Source of the DNA: Otis tarda
Lineage: Eukaryota; Chordata; Aves; Otidiformes; Otididae
Assembly (NCBI GenBank): GCA_026413225.1
Contig: CM048553.1
Location: forward strand, 115,574,690 to 115,638,689
Reading direction: 5' to 3'
Length of the DNA: 64,000 bases
Shown here one piece after another: positions 46,279-61,300 of the stretch (position 1 is its first letter; each line of letters starts with the position of its first letter). The position numbers and the translations under genes are program-made. Below the pieces are notes generated by a model. It did no database searches and had not been told where the DNA came from. It worked only from the letters and a program-made list of their open reading frames with translations.

Positions 46279-49200
46279 AATTAGATGTTTGTACTTCTGA
46301 CCACTGGCCCTGTACTAGTAGCCAAATCACTAAGTTTACCAATAGTATCCTCATGCATATTGCACCTAATTACATGTAGCTTCAAGGCATTTAGGATTTA
46401 GAATTATCAGCCCTGCCACGAATTGAGCTGCCCTGGATTCTGTTCCAATTACTTTTGGGGATAAGATAAGAGAAGAGAGAGGAATTTTTGGAAAGTAGTG
46501 GAAGACTTTCAAGACTCTAGCTGTTTAATAAATAGATTTTCACCACAGACAGATAAATTACCAACCTTTGTAAAAAAAAAAAACCCTTTAATTGGGCTTT
46601 GAAGTATGACCTGATCACATTAAAAGCCCTGAATTTGAAAGAGAGATTTGCAGCATGAACAGGAGTCTGCTACAGTGAGAACATTTTGGTTTTGCAGAGG
46701 TCCTTGTTGTAACTTCTTTCAACTGAGACTGGTGGGTTTTGGATATTAATCAACAGTGAAAGCAAGCAAGATGTAATGTGCCACTCCTTTGAGCCAGAAA
46801 TAGAGAAGTCTGAGTAACTAGAGGAGCATGAGACACTTGGAAAACCTTTGCCTACTCCTGAGGAGAATGGACCCCCCCACCTCCACCCCAGATAGCATCT
46901 TTAGTCATGCTACTGCACTATTGATGTCCGGAAAACAAAGTTAGTCCTGTTTCTGCCTTAAGTTTGTGGTGAAGTTGTCTCACTAACGGTTAAGGGCAAT
47001 GGAGATTTATTCTGAGGTGTGGGCTCTCAAAACTCTACACATCCCTTCTGTCTCCCTCTAACAAGTATCTTTCAGTCTCTATACTGTTAAAAAGCAACAG
47101 CATCTGGGAATTATCAGAGCAACAGGCAATATGTATGTCAGATAAAGTAAGAGGATGCTGGCTTTATAGCCTGACCTCATCCTAATCTCCCCTGGGAGGA
47201 AGAAAACAGCACAAGAATTGTCTTTGCCCAGGGCTCAGATCCCAAGTACCAGGTGGTGCCCACTCAGATGAGACCTGTCAGAAGAAGAACCCCCCCCATC
47301 AGAAGATACCAGTTAGTAGGCAGCTTGCTCCCCAGGTCTGACATCTGCCCAGCAAAGTTTGCAGTAATTGCAAAATATGTTTCTGAAAGGGATTCTTCTA
47401 TTAAGCTTGTCACAACTCTGACATGTTAAGTAGGGACAAAGAGCAGGATAAACATGATGTATACCCTAAAGACAAATCACTGCCCAATTTTCCTCCAGCT
47501 ACAAAGTGCTGGCACCAATTCCCAGTTCTCAGCAGACGATACATATGTGACGTGCCGCCCTGTACCCTAAACCCCGACAGGTCTGTCATTCTTACAGCAA
47601 TTACAATTTTCGGTTAAGTTAAAAGAAGGAATCTAGGACCGTGAGGCATGAACAGATGACAAACTGAAGGAATTTGGGGTTAGGTAACATGCCAAGCACT
47701 CTGCTCGGAAATCAAAACAAAATTAATTTCAGTGTCTTCATTACTTCTGACAACAGCCTCAACTTGCTGCCTGAAAACCCACTGCTGCCACCCGGTGTTA
47801 CTATGCCAGCATCGGTCTGCATTTACTGGGAGCAAGCACTGGACTTTGCAAGCAACTCTACGAGTTTCAAGATAGATGCTTATGGCTTCTAGCAGGAGAA
47901 AATAGAGGAAAAGGCAATGTATGTACATATTCAGTGTTAGCGTGTAGGATTCCAGCTATCTAAGGCGTTGTGTGGTGATGGCCTTAAAAAAACCGCAGGA
48001 AACAGGACATAACTCTGGTTGTTCGGTTGTTGTCGATGAGAAGATATCGGTAGATGGACTACTTTATTTAATTAGGAATCACACACAAGTATATTAAATC
48101 CCCATGAAATTAATGAGGAGCAAGTGACTAACAATAGCATGCCTTTTTTCATTTAGTTAATCCACTTTCTTTCAAGTTTCATTTCATGGGTTTTCTTCAG
48201 CGGTGCCGCTTTGCTAAGCAAAACCTAACATGTTTGTTACAGCCAAGAGAATGAACTGCAAGTTGAAACGTAGATTGAGAAGAAAAGCATACATTCATTG
48301 AGATTTTCCAGGTGATCAGTAATATTCAGGAGCCTAACTTGCCTCGCACTCCAAGTTGATTGTTTCACCCAAGATAATTAAAACCTACATTCTCTGAGTG
48401 CAGCAGCTGCTTGTGAATGTCAATGTTTTGGCCAGAAGCCTTTTCTCAAGACAATTCACAATGCAGTATCCATTAAAATGCTGTCCTGTGGGGAGCATGT
48501 TGTGATTGAGAGACTTCTGCTTATCAAACCATCCTCATTATTATCAGTTTTGCACTGAGTTATTCTTCTGTGACAGGTTTGGTTTCATTTTGTTCAGAGG
48601 AAATCGAGCTAAACATTGTTTTCTGTCACATCCTCTTGAGAAGGAGCAATGTAGGAATGCAAAAATAAGGAGGAGAAATATAGCTCTGCAGGGCTTACCA
48701 GGCTTTACATGCATGAAATAATAGAGCCATCTGATTGCTACTTGTTATCCCTTAAGCTAGAACACGGGGCAAGTTGCAACAGAAACCTCCATCATCCTTA
48801 GAAAGGGCACAGATTGTGTCATTGATTAGATTGTGAAAGAAATGTCAAAAATACCAGTAGCAAAATAATTGAGATTGCATAAAGATATCTCCAGTTGCTG
48901 GATTCTCCCAGCTCTGTCAAATTTGACAGAACCACAGCCAAAACAGGAGACACAGCTGGGGTGAGATTTCCTCAGCTGGCTAAACCAGGCTGCTGCCTTC
49001 AAGCTCCTCCACCAGACTTGGTGAGTTTGCTGCCCTTGCACTACCCCTAGCGACTGATCCATCCTCTGGTGAGTCAATTCCATGCACTAGGATGGCAAAA
49101 AGCCACTCACTCCTTTACTGTGTCACATTTAGCGGGATGCTCTGGCCAACAGGAGGAGTAGATCAGTCTTGGAGCTGGCAGAAAGAAAGCGAGGGGAGCG

Positions 49201-52200
49201 GGAAGATGGAAGGTACGGGGCAAGTACCCCTGCCGCAGTACTCCAGCCATGCAGCTCCCCACTATCTGTGCTCCAGCTCTGTTTCCCTGTCTCATGCCCC
49301 AGCCTTCACTCCTTTTGTGAGCCCTTCAGTGATACTGTTTCCACAGAAGCCTTTGATCGTAAATAAAATGAAAAGCTACTACTTTATGGCAAGCTATCCC
49401 TATCAGAGAAGGAAAAATCAACAGCTTATTTAAGCTCCCATTATTTAATTCAAATGTTATGACTGAAATTCTATTGCATTACAGTAGATCTCTGGGAAGA
49501 TATAGCAAATTAATTAGCAATGAAGGAGCAAATAAAACGTTATCAGAGTTTGAGCGCAAGCAGTAACCTCCTCTTAAATACCCATTAACTATTGCTTCAG
49601 TGATAATAAATTATGATAGACCATGCAATAACTACCTGAATATCAAATGATCTTACAAGGGATGCACAGGTAAAAAGTGCAAAATGAATTCATTCTAGCA
49701 AGACACAATGCCTTTGCAATTGAAGAATTATTCAGGAAACAATCTGAGATCATTTTTTTATTGCATTATCTTCAGGATCCATCAAAAGACATAAAAATGC
49801 AAAAGGACAAAGTATGGCATTCTATGCTAGACATAAACATCTCAGATCTGATCAGCAATAGGCCAAGGATCCTTCTATGTATCCCCCCAAAAAAAGAAAG
49901 AATGCACCTATTTGGCCAGATACATGAAAATGCCATATCAAGTTGAGGAGAAAACCCCTTGGACTAAAAGACAATAACCTAATAGATCACCACATTTGTA
50001 TTACAGGAGAAATAACAGCTATGACAGAACCCCAAACTGGCTGGTCTGTGAATATTAGATATTACAAAGCTTTACTTTGTGAACATTCAGAGTTTTTAAG
50101 AATTCTGAGCAGGCACAAATGTCCATGTAACATTTTAATTCACCAGTAGAGGCCACCACACGCTTCATAAAACCATCAGACCAGCCTGGTCAATCAGTTT
50201 ATTCATTGCGAAGCCAGGTGAGAGCTCCAGGCTGGGTCCCACCAGGGTCAGACTGCCACTCCGATACTCCAGCAGAAGTGGCTGCTCCTTCGGAGGCTAA
50301 TTTTTCCTCGAGTATTTTTCCTTACTTTATCTCCTTTCTCCTACAACCCAGAATTCATGCCTATATCAGGTCAAATTCATTCTCAAGTTCCCATCCCATG
50401 CACTTGCTAAATGGTTCCTCGAGTGTTTTCTGTAGCTTTCCTCAGCTTACAAAACCACTGCAGGTGCAACGTGGCAAGGCTTGTCTACATGGTGTATTGG
50501 TGTTCAACGAGAAGGATGACAGTGCTTTGTCTTCAGACATTGGTTTACGACAAAAACACAACTTCAGAACTATGGCTCATCTTCTGCTTCACACATCCTA
50601 GACATAAGCTGACGTTTTTAAGGCCCAGTGTTAGCAAACTCAGTTTTCCATTTATGTTCATCGCAAAGCCTCCTAAGAGATACTTGCAGTGTTTCTTGAT
50701 ACCTAAGTAAAATAGTTTTCCAAATGTACACACAGTTTATAAGTCATATTTGCACTTCATTCATCCATACATACCAAAGTGTGTGATAATTTCCACACTT
50801 ATTTCCATTCCAGAGATACATTTGCACCTGTAGAAAGATTCTTGTTTCAAGGTTTATACTGGTACTAAATAAATAAAAAAAAACATTAAAGGAAAGGAAA
50901 TGGCATTTTCAGGACAAATATAACCAAGTTATTTTAAATTTTCACTCCCAGCTGAAATCCATGCATTGAACTGCAGTCACACAGCCACTTAACAAATACA
51001 CGAAACGGAAGGATTTCTTTTGCTGTCTCTTAAATCCATCCTTACTGGCCCATTGTCTAAATCCAGCTAGCACTGCCAGCATGCTGACATATTTGGGATT
51101 TCTTACTGACAAATACTGCACTGTTAACATACTCAGCTGTCTCTGCTGACTGTAAAATGTGAAAATGCAGACATGTCCAAAAGTCCAGCAGACAGTGAAA
51201 CAAGGTACTTGGTTCATTAAAAGATGCTGTCAGGACTAGTAGCTTTGAGACACTTTCTGTAATCTGTTAAAATGCTCTTCCAGGAGGAAGGTGTAAGTAA
51301 CTTGTTATTTGAAGTGCACAAGGTATATAAAGTTATGCAAGCAGTATTATAAAGAATAAAGTATGTCTATGGTACTGAAATGCCAGGCAGGTCGAAAAGT
51401 GAGTGCGAAAAGGATTAACAATGAGTGATAAAGATGGTAGGCAGTTCATTAATGCTGTTTCTGAATAGAATTATTCTGAAGATGAAGCTAAAACCATTTT
51501 ATAATGTACATCCCCATAGAGAGATGAGGAAAATGCATCAGGTATTAGACTTTCTGAACTAATGTAGAAAGCATGATGAATGTCTTTTCTTTTCAATAGA
51601 CGAAGAGCAGCATTATGTAGTCTCATTGAGAATGTCATTTCACTTCTGCTTTGAGAAAAATACAAAACAGGAAGAATAAATAAGATTTTTGAAAGCTTAT
51701 TTTTATTTTACTCTAACATTTATAACTTAGTTGGTTTCCATGTAGAGTGAATCACATATAACTACAGTAAAAGTCCGAACGAGCCTGAAGTCTAACAGCA
51801 AATACAGAGTGTCTGTACATATGTATGTGGGGTTTTTTAATCTTCTCTGTTCAGTAGATATTACCTACTCTTAGAAAACAGAAAGGACTGGGAGACTTCC
51901 GCTACTGAAAACAAATCTTTAAACAATCTTTAACAATTCCTGAGGGTAGAATAGTGGTTGCTATGCTTAAAACATCTGTACTTTAATTTCAAGTGTGATT
52001 ACACTTCACTCTTAGTGTGAATGCAGATGTAAGTGGGTAAAACGGGTTGTATTCAAGAACTAAAGTAATATATTTAAGTGTAAGGAACTTCTATGAACAC
52101 AGAAAACAGCATTTACCAGATCTAGTCTGTTAGGTCCAATACTCTGTTGTCACAGAAAATATCATATACTTTTGTTAAAGCCAGGAAAAACTATTTTCAG

Positions 52201-55200
52201 AACAATTCTGGTTTTGTTTTGTTTTTTTTAATGGAAGACCATACCAGACCTCATTTCTCATACCAGAAGCCTGTTCAATCTAATTTCTAGTCTGAATTCT
52301 ATCTCTGTGAAACTGTGCCAAAATTCTCTGCTAGCTTAAATGACTTTTTTTGCTTCTCAGAGTTTACTTCTGTAGTGCATGATTAGTGATATCCCTTCTC
52401 GGCCTTGTCTATAAATGACATGGTCCTCTTGCAAAATAGGGTCTTGTGAAATAGGGTCTAGACCTTAGATCATGCTGGTAGCAATTCTCTGAATGTGTTC
52501 CAGTTTTCACACTTCATGTAGGAAACCGCTACTGTGTACAGCTTTTCAGATGAACTGTGCCGATGTCTTGCACAACAGCATCATGTTTTGTATTGTCTCT
52601 GCCAGAAATAATGTGCCCAACGCCTATACCTTATGCATGTTGTCTTCACAGCCATATCTTACCATAGCAGATCCTGATCTGCCATCCCTAACTGATAAGA
52701 CTTTGAGTGTAGATGTTGTTGCAAAAATTAGTGGTACATTCCCTACTGTTATCTATCTCATTTCTCATTCTTGAATTCTCAAAGTCTTCCGCTTTTGGGC
52801 ATATGATTCTGGTCCCCCCACCTGGCACTGCTTATGCCTATGCTTCACTGCATTGTGTCATCCACACATATACACTTTACCAGTACACTTACTTACCTTT
52901 TCCTGCTTTCAGCTACTAAAATCTAGCTTTGAGGTAGACCACAAATAAATTCTCTGTGATAATTTCCCTTTCAGAGTGTCTACCAGTGTAACTGTAGAAG
53001 TTAAAAAGCTATCACACATATAGTCACCATGATGGCTGTTACTGTACAGACAGTGTGTCACCACATCAATATCAGGATGAATGGATCTGGATAACTACTT
53101 ATATTAAAAGAAAAATTGAGGAACTTCTAAATTGCTGGCAATTACATCTGTTGAAAAGAATATGTATTCACTTGAACTGTTTCTCCTTCTTAACACTTCA
53201 TTTAGCCTTAAACTTTCATTGGGCTTGACAAAAATACAAGACAAAAGACGGTATTTGATACTTATATCTATAATAAAACACCATAACAGAAAAAAAACCC
53301 GCTGCATTCTTCTAAAATCAAATTCTAGCATATGAAGTGCAGAAGTTCAGGGGATTTGAGAGGGAAGGAAGGAAACACGAATAAACATGCTGTGTATCTC
53401 AGCAAAGACAACACATTTATAAGTCATTAGCAAGGTCTACAACACCCTTGCTCCCCAATGACTTAAAGGCCATTTTAATTCAGCTCCATAAACTGTAAAG
53501 AATGCACCTAATATGAGTGCTAATGTTGATCTAGCCTGCTGATGGATCCAGCTATGACTGATGCCTATGAAAACAGAGGAGCAGAAAGGGAGATCACGGA
53601 AGTCCAGCAAGCCAGCTGCAATGCCAAATGGTTTTACAGCCTGCCTGTTGGAGTCCTCTATTTCTCCATTCTAATAGACTCAGTTGATGGGTACCTGGGT
53701 ATCGAGGGAATGTCTGGGTTATTCAGGCATGAATAAACAGTCTCTGCCACAGTCTCGTCCCCTAAGGACTACAGAGAAGACCTGTGATTGCGACCAAGAG
53801 CAGAAAGACAATTTGACATTGCACCACACCCTGCCTTGAGGCTGGTACCATTTTCATATACAAGAGACATGAAATGGGAAATTTTTACACATATAAATAA
53901 GGAACAATTCTGGAAATATTAATATGCTACTGTGATATATTATATAAATAGTCCCCGGGATATAATTCAAGGATGCACAGAGAACAGTTAGCCACTCCTG
54001 GATACCAGACATAAAAATGGTCCCTCGTAACAGCTTGGGATTGATCTGGGCTCGTACGTCAAAGGGCAGATAGAATGGAAGTAGCAATTTCATTACTGAG
54101 TCTGTCAAAATAATGTATTAATTGATCCAAATTCTTTACTGTCTTTAATGGATTGAGCTGCCAGAGAGAATTAATGCCTCACAAATTTGGGTGAATTATA
54201 GGTTAGGATGCTCACAAGCTTGTCAGAAGAAAAATTATCTCTTTACAATGAAACTGATGGCTAAGGTTAACTCCTCCAAGTGCCAAAAAGAAATGGTGCT
54301 AAATGAACATATTTAAGATATTCATTTAAAACAAAACAAAACAAAAATAACAAAATAAAGAAGTTTATCTCCTATCAAATCTTACTTCAAAAACTGTATT
54401 TTCAAATTTAGTATTTCCTTGCATAAAGATCTGAAGAACAACAACACTGCAGAATGGCATTTAAAGGAAAGGTGCCTTCCATATGGATTAGAAGAGTGCC
54501 CAACAAAACATACTGTTACTCACATGTGAAGAATTACTGTTATTTTCTTACAAAATAAGAAAATTCTGTGTATAGAAATTGTATCCCTCTATGGACTAAT
54601 CAGGTAGAAACCGAAAACGTTCACGTCCATAGTGAAAAATCGACTGATGAATCCCGCACATGGACATAGCTTGCTTGCTGTGTGTGGTTCAAGGTCCGAG
54701 CTTCTGACAACTTTACAGCACTCATTAATGCTTGAGGACAGGCATGGACAGTGGCTGATAACTTGAGGAGTGCATGGATGTGAATCTTTCATAAGGAATG
54801 TTATTTTCTATAAAACTGCTCTAGCCTGCCTCTGCAAGTCTCTCCTTATAAAGACTCTGTTTGATAGCCTTTCTTCCTCTGCTATGTTTGAGGCAGTGCT
54901 TGTTGGGGTTTTTTTTGTATTCTGGACAGAGAGAGAGAGAAAAGCCAGAAAGAATGGAGACTGAAATGAAAATAATCTTTTGATGTGTAGTGTTATTTGT
55001 CACTCTTCACCCAAAGCAGTAGAGGTCTGGAAAACGTTAACTGTCTGGAAAATATTTTCCCGCTTCTTAACAAAAAGTGCTTATGATGTATGATCTGCCA
55101 GCAAGTCAGATTTTGGTGTAAAAAGGGTCATACAGAACTCAAATATTTTTATTCATGAGTCTTGCAATGAAGCTTCATAGCTAGAGTCCGGTAGCTGCTT

Positions 55201-55349
55201 TCCTTTACACAACCAGCTTCCTACTGGAACTACATCAATAATCATATGTGATATTTTCCTCTGTGAAATCCCTGCCCATGAGGAGTTGTAACAGAGGATG
55301 TTCAGTTGGGATTTTTGAGCCAAGAGTAAAATGCAAGCACACTATCATG
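46279..55349. other. Non-coding stretch, no gene recognised
   Basis: AT-rich with no nameable mobile element in over 9 kb. Open frames such as those near 49.1-49.4 kb and 50.2-50.6 kb are under 135 codons and lack domains. An AAAAC-rich run lies near 54.33-54.36 kb and a short GA run near 54.93 kb. Confidence 0.6.
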
Positions 55350-55371
55350 AAAAAAAAAAAAAAAAAAAAAA
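55350..55371. repeat. A22 homopolymer
   Basis: Twenty-two uninterrupted A residues. No polyadenylation signal or open frame lies just upstream, so it is not supported as the tail of a processed retrocopy. Confidence 0.95.
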
Positions 55372-58300
55372 GAAATCCAAATCTAAGTCTTCAGATACGG
55401 CCAAAAGCAAACTTTTCAGCCAATTAATTATAAATTTTGCAGAATACAGGCAGTATTTGCACACATTCATTTCAATTAATTGTTATTGCTACTGTTGGAA
55501 ATGTTATTAAAGGTGATGTTGATGGAAAGCATCTGTCGATCTCTCAGGGTTCTCCTGAGAGAGGACTCTGGCTTTATAAACATCCAGTGGGATGACAGGG
55601 TTCTTGCCATCTCCCTGCACTCTCTCTTAAGGCACAAGGACTTGCAGACCAGCAGGATGGGGAAACATCAGCAGTGGTTCCCAGGCAAGAAAATAATCTT
55701 GGCTGCCTACAGTCCTGCAGTGCCATTCCAGGGAGGACTGGGATGATGCAGGTGACCTAGTACTCACTAGTGGCTCACTTCCTTCATAACTAGACATCTG
55801 GATTTTCCAGCAGCTCCTGGACCAAAGCAGCTTGTTGCTTGCCACAGGACAAGGCACACAGGCTGCACTGGAGCTGCTCAAGCACTATGTATAATTAACG
55901 AACTGTCCACCCTTGCCCTAAACTTACAAGCTAATTGAACTCCTCTCATTATTTCATACTACCTTACATAGTGTTAAGTAGGTGAGATTTTAATTTAAAG
56001 CCATTGGCATACATGTTGGCAATGTGTTAGAGAGGCTGACATAAAGAGATTAATGTTACACCTTGCCCATAGTGTTCACAGGGTCAACTCTAGTCTTTAA
56101 AGACAAACTCAGTTTTGTCCATAGATATTGAAAATCAATGAATCCAGTCTGATTGCTGATCACGGACACCACAATCCATAGGCAAACAGGTGGACACTGA
56201 CATAACCAGGACCTACTCTGTTCAAGGATTTAATACTGAAGAAAACCACTTTCAGTTCAAGCAGGAACTGCATATAGATGCCAAGAAAAGCAAGGGACAA
56301 TGGGACTGATAGCTGTCCTAGCTGTCTGGTTTGGAAGATGTGCAGCTGCATCATAGACCAGCTAAGCTTTCAACAGAGGTTGTTTTCTTATATCCAAGGA
56401 GAAAGAATTGCAATAATCCATATCACAGAAAACCAAAACTTGGATTACAGAGACTTGATTCCCCTCCAAAACTGAGTTTCTTTGCTATCCACAGGCATTC
56501 CTTTCAGTGACTGTAGTAAGCATTCCAGACAGGAGGAAAACCTGAGACTGAATCCAATGCTATAACCTAAACAAGGGATGACAACAGCCCATCTATGAGG
56601 CCATGCATGCAGCTTTTTCCTCTCATCGAAGTGGTGTCCCCCTTTTAAGAAGTTACAACTCTAATTTGTTTGCTTTGAACCAGGTCCTTTTCAGCTCAAA
56701 TCCAATTTTTCACTGAATTAGAGGGTCATTCATGTTTGACATTTAAGACACTATAAACAAACGTTATCTTCTGTGGCACAGTATTACATATATGCTCACT
56801 GAAACAAAGAAATGTAGCATTTAACAGAAACTTTCCAGGTGAGCTGTTGGGGGAGGAGGTAGAGAAAGTCCCTATTAAATAGCCTCAGACTTGTCAGACA
56901 GAAATGGAAGAAGGCATCTTGAAAGGGATGAAATTGCCCCAGTCTCCCAAATCTCTCAGTGAACTCTACTGCATCAAATGCCACGTAAGCTAAAACAGCA
57001 ACAGCACCAAGGGCTCACCTGCCGGTAGCCATAAGCAGATCATCTATCGGTGGTAAAGGACAGACTCTCTCTATGCCTAAAACTGCATGAAACTTCTGCA
57101 CTCAGTGAAGCCTAACATCATAAAACCTAGTCTTCCACCAGTTCTGATGTGAAACAAGACACAGCTGGGTCTGTGGAGGGCACTGGTGTCAAAGTGATGG
57201 CTTCTTACTCAGAAGCAGGGGAACTGGGCAGATCAACAAGGAGAAAAAGAAAACAAGACAACTCATGGATGGTTTCAAGGCCCCTGCCTGATCTGCAGAA
57301 GTTTAGCTGCTGTTTTAAGATAATTTTTCTGTGAAGTTGAGAAGATCTGAGGCTAATTTCTAAAGCAGGAAATCTGAATAGGGTTTCACAATATTTCACA
57401 AATATGGCAGTGAAATGAGGTCTTGAAGGGGTAGCAGACGTCCAAGTTTTCGAAGTGACAGTAAGAGTTCATGAGCCCCCCAACAAAACACATTCCCTGG
57501 CCAGTGAATTACAATATCTCTATTTGACAGCATTTCTAATTATCCTCTCTGTCTGGAGTTCAAAACTAAACTGCAAAGCTTAAAGCAGTATCTCAGTACA
57601 TATCAGCCTCTGTTTATTAAAAATCCTTCATGAATCAGAACTGCAAGAATGAGAATTTTTACTGAAAGCCGAAGCCTAGACATCTTACCAATGACGTTGC
57701 AGATTTGACTCCTGGAAAAGTGGTGGGCCTATGTCAGACAGTCATTTTCAGCTTTTGTGCTTTGAAGAGTGCCAAAAACAAATTAGCTCTAATGCTTTTC
57801 CAAGGTTTGTTAACCTTACTTGCTCAACAGCTGCTCTTTGCGCATTTTAAGGCTGAAAAGGAGCTATAATGACCTTGGTGTTGCCAGAATTTGGGGAGCA
57901 GTGCTCTAAAAGCTTCAGAGCAATTTTCCTCTCAGTGAAGGATGATTGGCAAATGTCGGCAGTTTGAGGACATTTACATTGTGCGATGATGAATGCCACA
58001 GACGTACAGTAAATAGGACTGCTGCGAAATTTAATGGCTGCTTTAGATGCTTCATTTCTTATTAGAAAAGGTCACCCATTGTCCTAGCTCACATGATTAA
58101 TGTGAGCTCCTGTATCTTTATGGGATATTTCTACAATATGTGCTTTGCAAGTGACTGTTTGTTCGTTATTTCAGACTACACCAAGGTTTACTACTCAACG
58201 TGAATTTAAATTTGTTTTTGAATACAAGCATTTTTCCAGCAGGCTTGTGTAAGCTGTCCTACTGGGAAGAGGCTTATGTTGGGGTTCTAAACAACACTTG

Positions 58301-61300
58301 TAGCCCACTTTAGTACAATTTACTCCAGCAGGATGGCTGAAATTTGTGCTTGCAGTGCCACTTTAAATAAACAAATTACTAAACCCATGCAGCACTTCTC
58401 TACCTGCATTCTGTGAATTTGAAACAGGATTTTTATTTTTTTTTATCGCTGTTTCTTTCCTGAGGCTTGGGCAGCTTAATACCGTCCATACAAACCAAAA
58501 GCATTTCTAGTTTCCTCATTTCAAACTTTTTCATCTTACACCTATGAGCTCAGCTTTTTACAATAAGTTCCATTGCTGGGCTATTGAGCAATGAAAGACA
58601 AACCTTTTTCCTAACAGGAAGGGACAAGTGCCTTTGAATAAGACCTGTAGCAGACTGGTAGGCAGGGTCACATTTGATACAGGAACAGCAATTTGATTTA
58701 GGAACCCTCAATCAGCTACTGTATAAATACAGATCACACTTAATCTTAAATACTTAGGTTCAATGTCCTTTACTCAGAAGTCCACCGCTGGACAGGCAAA
58801 TAGAGCTGTATATCAGCCAAAAATGGAAGAAAATAATGAAATTAAAAGCCAGAGGATCGTTAAACTGACTACATTTTCCCAAATAAACCATATTCCTTAA
58901 ATTGTTCCACAGTTGTTTTACATTTCAGATAAGAGCTATTCTACCCATAGTCCCTTAGGCTGTAGTTATTATCGGTATTTTGCCTTTTGCTTTACAGGCT
59001 TTTACAGAGGGAAGGCAATAAACAAAGAAAGCTAAACAGCTGAACTAGGTATCTACCACAGAAGTTATACTGTGTATATGAGGTATATGTATATACAGCC
59101 GTATCCATAAGATAAAATGTACCAATCTTATGACAAGCCAATGTCACCAACAGGTTATCCTTTCAAACTCCTGCATTATTGATGGGTATGCCAAATACGT
59201 GAGGACTTCTGAAAGGCAGGCATTTATACAAAAATTTTCAGATTATTAGGAAACAAAAATAGAAATAAGGATGAGATACGTTTCATATATACTAAGTTTG
59301 AGTCTCAACCTAAGAATCTGCAGCTAGATTTTGCTTCAGAGTTTTGAGCCCCAAGCTTTTTTTAGCCTCCATTTATTACTGTAGCTGTCTATACACCCAG
59401 TGCAGCACAAGCACTAAAATAAAAGAAATTATCGTAATCAACTGAAGGCTTTTACTCAATATTCTGCAAGGTTTTACAACTATGTCTTCCATTAAAATAA
59501 GATCAGCTTATGTTGGTATACTAAACTGCTGAATATGGATAGCAATTATTTACCACAATTTAAAGACTTAAGAACTTGTCAGAATCAAATCAATTCTTGG
59601 TTAAGTAAGGTACATTAATAATTGCCAGTTGATGAAACTAATATGGATTTTATTTTAAACGAAGAGAGAAAGAAAATATTCATCATCCTTGCCATTTTTA
59701 TGGAGTAATTCAGAGAATGAATTATTGATTATAGGTACAGGACAAGTGAATAGACTGTAGATATTTAGATACGTGTCCAGTTAAGAAGTATGATTACAAT
59801 CAAATGCGGAATTACAACAAAAACGGGTGCAGTGGCTGACAGTTCAGTGAAGAACAGCTACAAACTGTTTGAAGTCATTGCACAGAATCAGGCAAAATGA
59901 GAAATAATTTGATTCAGGGTCTTGCACGACTCAGGAACAAAAGAGTCTCAAAGCCCAATGACAAAACATTACCAAAAGATAGCCTCCTCTCCCCTATCTT
60001 CCGTATTTCTGGGAGAAAGGCCCCATTCACAACTAGACCCCGAGGTGGCAGGCCCTGTGCCGATACAGAGCTTCTTGTGTTCACACAGCAAGTCCGCAAG
60101 GGATGGGAGGAGAAAGTAGAGCTTGGGTGGCCACCTGCTCTGAAGCTTTGTTTTAGCGCTGCAGTGCTCTGATGAGTAGATCAGATGCAATCGCACAGCT
60201 GTAGGCCAGTGTACACTGATTAGGGATCAATCATTAATTTTTGTGGAAGTGCTTTTATTTTTTTAATTATACATGAGGGAATTATAGTATTATAATGATT
60301 TGCCTTCAAATGTTTCCTTTCTATCAAAGGCCATGTTCTCTGTCTTTTGGGCTGTATGTTGGTAGTCGTGATCTTTCTTTGAGAGATAACCTCTCCAGCT
60401 AATGTTATTTTTTCAATTATGCTTATTCATAGTCACAAAATGCTATGATTTAGGCAATAGAATAACAATAAAATAAATAGTTACTTTTGGTTGATGTTAT
60501 AATTTGTTGGTGCAGCTATGCTTGTGTGGCTCAGGTCGCCATATTCACAGCATTGTGTAGCAAGCATAGCTTTTGATCAGTGGATACGTGAAAAAAGATC
60601 CCACTGTTGACATTTTATCTGGAACATTTTCATGGGGCTACTGAGAAAGACATATGAACTGCTCTTCGAAAAGTCATACATATGTGTGTATTGATTTAAT
60701 ATTTAGAGATGCTTTCAGCAATCAAAAGGTACAGGATTAGGCAAACATCCTTTAAAAGCTCCACATGGGTCTCTTTTAGAACTGCAAGTACAGTGTTCAT
60801 GAAGCTAAGTTTAAATTGTGATTTAATTCTAATTATGTATTTGCCCTTTAAGAACTATTGAGCATGGGGAAGAAATTCAAGCTCATTTTTGTTTGGAAAA
60901 ATGAATCTCAGTAGTTAGACTACAATTATAGTTCCACTTTCGGTCACTGACCCCCTGATAGAGTTACGTGAGTAATATTTTATTGTAAAGCATTTACACC
61001 ACAAATAATGTGTTATATTCCAATATACTTCAGACCACTGAACTGAGACATTTTAAAGCCAACTATACAGATATACAGCTGCATTTATTTTAAAATTTAA
61101 GAAGATATTTTCACAGGAGTTTACCATATAATGGAGAAGACTTTAAATTTTCATTTGCACAAATGCCGTCAAAATGAGATAGTAGATGCTTGTCAGTTAC
61201 AAGTAAATAAATCCTAATCCTTGAGGGGAAAACGGGCATTGGATTATCCAGTGAAATAGCTCACTTGTCAGCCCTTTGGATAAACTAATGATTAAGGAAA

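Noticed and set aside
55350..55371. A22 run as a retrocopy tail
   Set aside because: No polyadenylation signal within the preceding 30 bases and no coding-like sequence upstream.
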